DNA of 64,000 nucleotides from Amycolatopsis acididurans (GTDB taxonomy: Bacteria; Actinomycetota; Actinomycetes; Mycobacteriales; Pseudonocardiaceae). Below, in pieces: positions 62,861-64,000 of the stretch. The first letter of the stretch is position 1. Every line of letters begins with the position of its first letter. Below the pieces are notes generated by a model. It saw only the letters and a program-made list of their open reading frames with translations. It was not told where the DNA came from and ran no database searches. Location of the stretch: the NCBI RefSeq assembly GCF_012328925.1, contig NZ_JAAXLS010000004.1, forward strand, positions 248,001 to 312,000. Reading direction: 5' to 3'. The position numbers and the translations under genes are program-made.

Positions 62861-63549
62861 CTCGCCGCGGCGAACCGCAACTGGAGATCCCGCCGCGCCG
62901 CGGACAGGTGGTGACGCATCGCGGACGCGGCGGCCTCCGGATTGTGGGTGACGATGGCGGCGAGGATGGCCTCGTGCTCGCGCACGGAGTCGACGCGCGG
63001 ATTGGTGCGGTCGGCGTCGCGGTACTGGCGCATGACCAGCGGGTAGAGCAGGCTGTCGACGAACCTGGTGAGGGTGGCCTGGCGCGCGGCCTGGCGGACC
63101 TGCTCGTGAAAGCGGCGGTTGAGTTCCCAGTATTCTTCGCGTCCGCCCGGCACCTGGCATTCCCACATGCGCTTGCAGGTCTTGGTCATCTCTTCGATTT
63201 CCGCTTCGGTGGCGCGTTTGGCGGCGTTCGCGGCGAGCGCCGACTCCAGCACCTCGCGGGTCTCGAGGATCTCGATCGCCTCCTCCACCGAGAACGAGCG
63301 GGTCCGCGCGCTGCGGTTGGCCTCGGCGGTGACGTAGCCCTCCTGCGCGAGGCGGGCGAGCACGGACCGCAGCGTGCCGCGCGAGATACCCAGCCGGCCG
63401 GTGAGGTCGGACTCGGTGAGGCGCGAGTCGGGTTCGTAGTGGCCGGACAGGATGAGCGAACGCAGCTCCTGATATGCCTGCGACGTCCGGTTGGCACCCG
63501 CATCCGGCCCGCGCTCGCCGGCCTGCTCCGTGCTCGCGGCTACCGCCAT
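62857..63549 (-). CDS. GntR-family transcriptional regulator, FCD (FadR) type
   Basis: A 230-residue repressor. The winged helix-turn-helix is YQELRSLILSGHYEPDSRLTESDLTGRLGISRGTLRSVLARLAQEGYV near residues 25-75. The all-helical FCD ligand domain follows, with metal/ligand candidates in ELNRRFHEQV, SVREHEAIL and SAMRHHLSAARRDL. GGAGG precedes ATG 63549. Two perfect TTGTNNNACAA sites lie 19 and 81 bases upstream, so it is probably autoregulated, and the same motif in the central promoter suggests it controls both catabolic operons. The effector is probably a pathway acid. Confidence 0.9.
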   Translation of the reverse strand: MAVAASTEQAGERGPDAGANRTSQAYQELRSLILSGHYEPDSRLTESDLTGRLGISRGTLRSVLARLAQEGYVTAEANRSARTRSFSVEEAIEILETREVLESALAANAAKRATEAEIEEMTKTCKRMWECQVPGGREEYWELNRRFHEQVRQAARQATLTRFVDSLLYPLVMRQYRDADRTNPRVDSVREHEAILAAIVTHNPEAAASAMRHHLSAARRDLQLRFAAAS

Positions 63550-63567
63550 CGTGTGCGACCTCCAATG

Positions 63568-63578
63568 TTGTACAACAA
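63568..63578. promoter_or_regulatory. GntR-type operator, TTGT-ACA-ACAA
   Basis: A perfect TTGTNNNACAA site inside the longer palindrome TGTTGTACAACA (63566-63577), adjoining the GntR gene's ribosome-binding site. Binding here would block the gene's own expression. Confidence 0.65.
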
Positions 63579-63629
63579 CATCAACCGTAGCGTGTCGTTC
63601 GTCGTGATTGACGATCGGATGCGACGAAA

Positions 63630-63640
63630 TTGTTGCACAA
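63630..63640. promoter_or_regulatory. GntR-type operator, TTGT-TGC-ACAA
   Basis: A perfect site, extended to AATTGT-TGC-ACAATT at 63628-63642. It lies 62 bases beyond the first, about six helical turns away. Confidence 0.6.
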
Positions 63641-63792
63641 TTCTGGTGGTGACTCCACACCTGGGAGGGGCGCCGACGGCGGTCCGGCTCCCGCGCCGAA
63701 TCGGGAGCCGATCTCGACGCGGTCGCGGCTCCTTCGTCCAGCCCCGGACAGTGCGACCGCGACCGTCTGCGGCGACGCGGCGACGTGCACGG

Positions 63793-64000
63793 TTACGGGC
63801 TTTCGGGTCGTGTTCCGGATTCCTGCTGCAGAGCGGACATGGCGAGCATCAGCTGGGGCCAGACGCCGACGTCGTGGGGGTCGAGGCCGGTGAGGGTCCG
63901 CACGCGGTTGAGCCGGTTGAGGACCGTGTTGCGGTGGCAGTACAGCGTTTTCGCCGCGCGGAATGGTGATCCGAGGCCGTGGACCCAGGCTTGGACAGTG
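63793..64000 (-). CDS. PucR-family transcriptional regulator, C-terminal part (runs off the window)
   Basis: Only the last 68 codons are inside the window. They encode the PucR/CdaR C-terminal helix-turn-helix: TVQAWVHGLGSPFRAAKTLY, then CHRNTVLNRLNRVRTLTGLDPHD and a short tail ending ESP. The CHRNTVLNRLNRV motif is diagnostic. The gene begins beyond position 64000. It stops 243 bases before the GntR start on the same strand. It may be a second regulator for nearby metabolism, which cannot be judged here. Confidence 0.85.
   Translation of the reverse strand, partial: TVQAWVHGLGSPFRAAKTLYCHRNTVLNRLNRVRTLTGLDPHDVGVWPQLMLAMSALQQESGTRPESP

Noticed and set aside
49908..63549. Reading the region as a secondary-metabolite gene cluster
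   Set aside because: No polyketide synthase, peptide synthetase, terpene or RiPP enzymes; the genes are catabolic enzymes plus an importer.
60212..63565. 1117-codon leftward frame opposite the ABC importer genes
   Set aside because: It is antisense to a permease and an ATPase with all expected motifs, and its product is Arg/His/Gln low-complexity sequence.

Overview
The window is very GC-rich, uses many GTG/TTG starts and has tightly packed operons with 4-bp ATGA/GTGA overlaps. Together with actinobacterial families (DUF3039, DUF3099, DUF3000, a SigB-like sigma factor, HemQ, IniA/IniC dynamins) this points to a mycolic-acid-free relative of the mycobacteria in the Pseudonocardiaceae, most likely Amycolatopsis. 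The genus is inferred from general resemblance, not from a search. I found no rRNA, tRNA, CRISPR array, insertion sequence or prophage.

Layout. (1) 0-34 kb is mostly conserved chromosomal backbone: a FadD19-like acyl-CoA synthetase behind a KstR-like box plus a nitronate monooxygenase-type flavoprotein; an APC permease; class I fumarase; a SigB-like sigma factor; Dtd with a methyltransferase; an M20 amidohydrolase; a pseudouridine catabolism pair; a DEAD/DEAH helicase; a three-gene operon (glutamine synthetase-like, a possible cysteine-protease-like protein, a CPBP protease); fadB-fadA; RNase D; a response regulator; and the coproporphyrin-dependent haem genes hemE-hemY-hemQ followed by a class III CoA-transferase. 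(2) 34-45 kb is an envelope-stress island that resembles an expanded mycobacterial iniBAC locus: a large STAND/LuxR regulator (IniR-like), a ten-unit Asn/Gln/Gly repeat protein in the IniB position, two dynamin-like GTPases (IniA, IniC), a His/Asp-rich acidic protein, a membrane-anchored Hsp70 ATPase domain and an L,D-transpeptidase lipoprotein. (3) 45-49 kb runs leftward: a TVP38-type membrane protein, a Ser/Thr kinase that apparently starts at ATC, a small membrane protein and MsrB. A stand-alone LigD-type polymerase domain diverges from it. (4) 49.5-63.5 kb is a catabolic cluster built around a divergent promoter at 56.8-57.1 kb. The leftward operon has a CoxG-like protein, an HpcH/HpaI aldolase, a LigJ-type 4-oxalomesaconate hydratase, a ThDP enzyme, two 4,5-dihydroxyphthalate-decarboxylase-like proteins, a LigI-like amidohydrolase and a truncated dehydrogenase. 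The rightward operon has a third decarboxylase-like paralogue, a second amidohydrolase and a complete ABC importer. A GntR/FCD regulator converges on it, and TTGTNNNACAA boxes lie both in the central promoter and in front of the regulator. The window ends inside a PucR-type regulator.

How the parts work together. The catabolic cluster has counterparts of the 2-pyrone-4,6-dicarboxylate to 4-oxalomesaconate to 4-carboxy-4-hydroxy-2-oxoadipate to pyruvate plus oxaloacetate steps of protocatechuate 4,5-cleavage, but no ring-cleavage dioxygenase. It also has its own importer, three decarboxylase-like paralogues and a ThDP enzyme. I infer uptake and breakdown of an aromatic-derived polycarboxylate by a route that does not match a described pathway. 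The ini-like island links membrane-remodelling GTPases, a Hsp70 ATPase and peptidoglycan cross-linking in one co-oriented block, and the repeat protein at its head has no counterpart I recognise.
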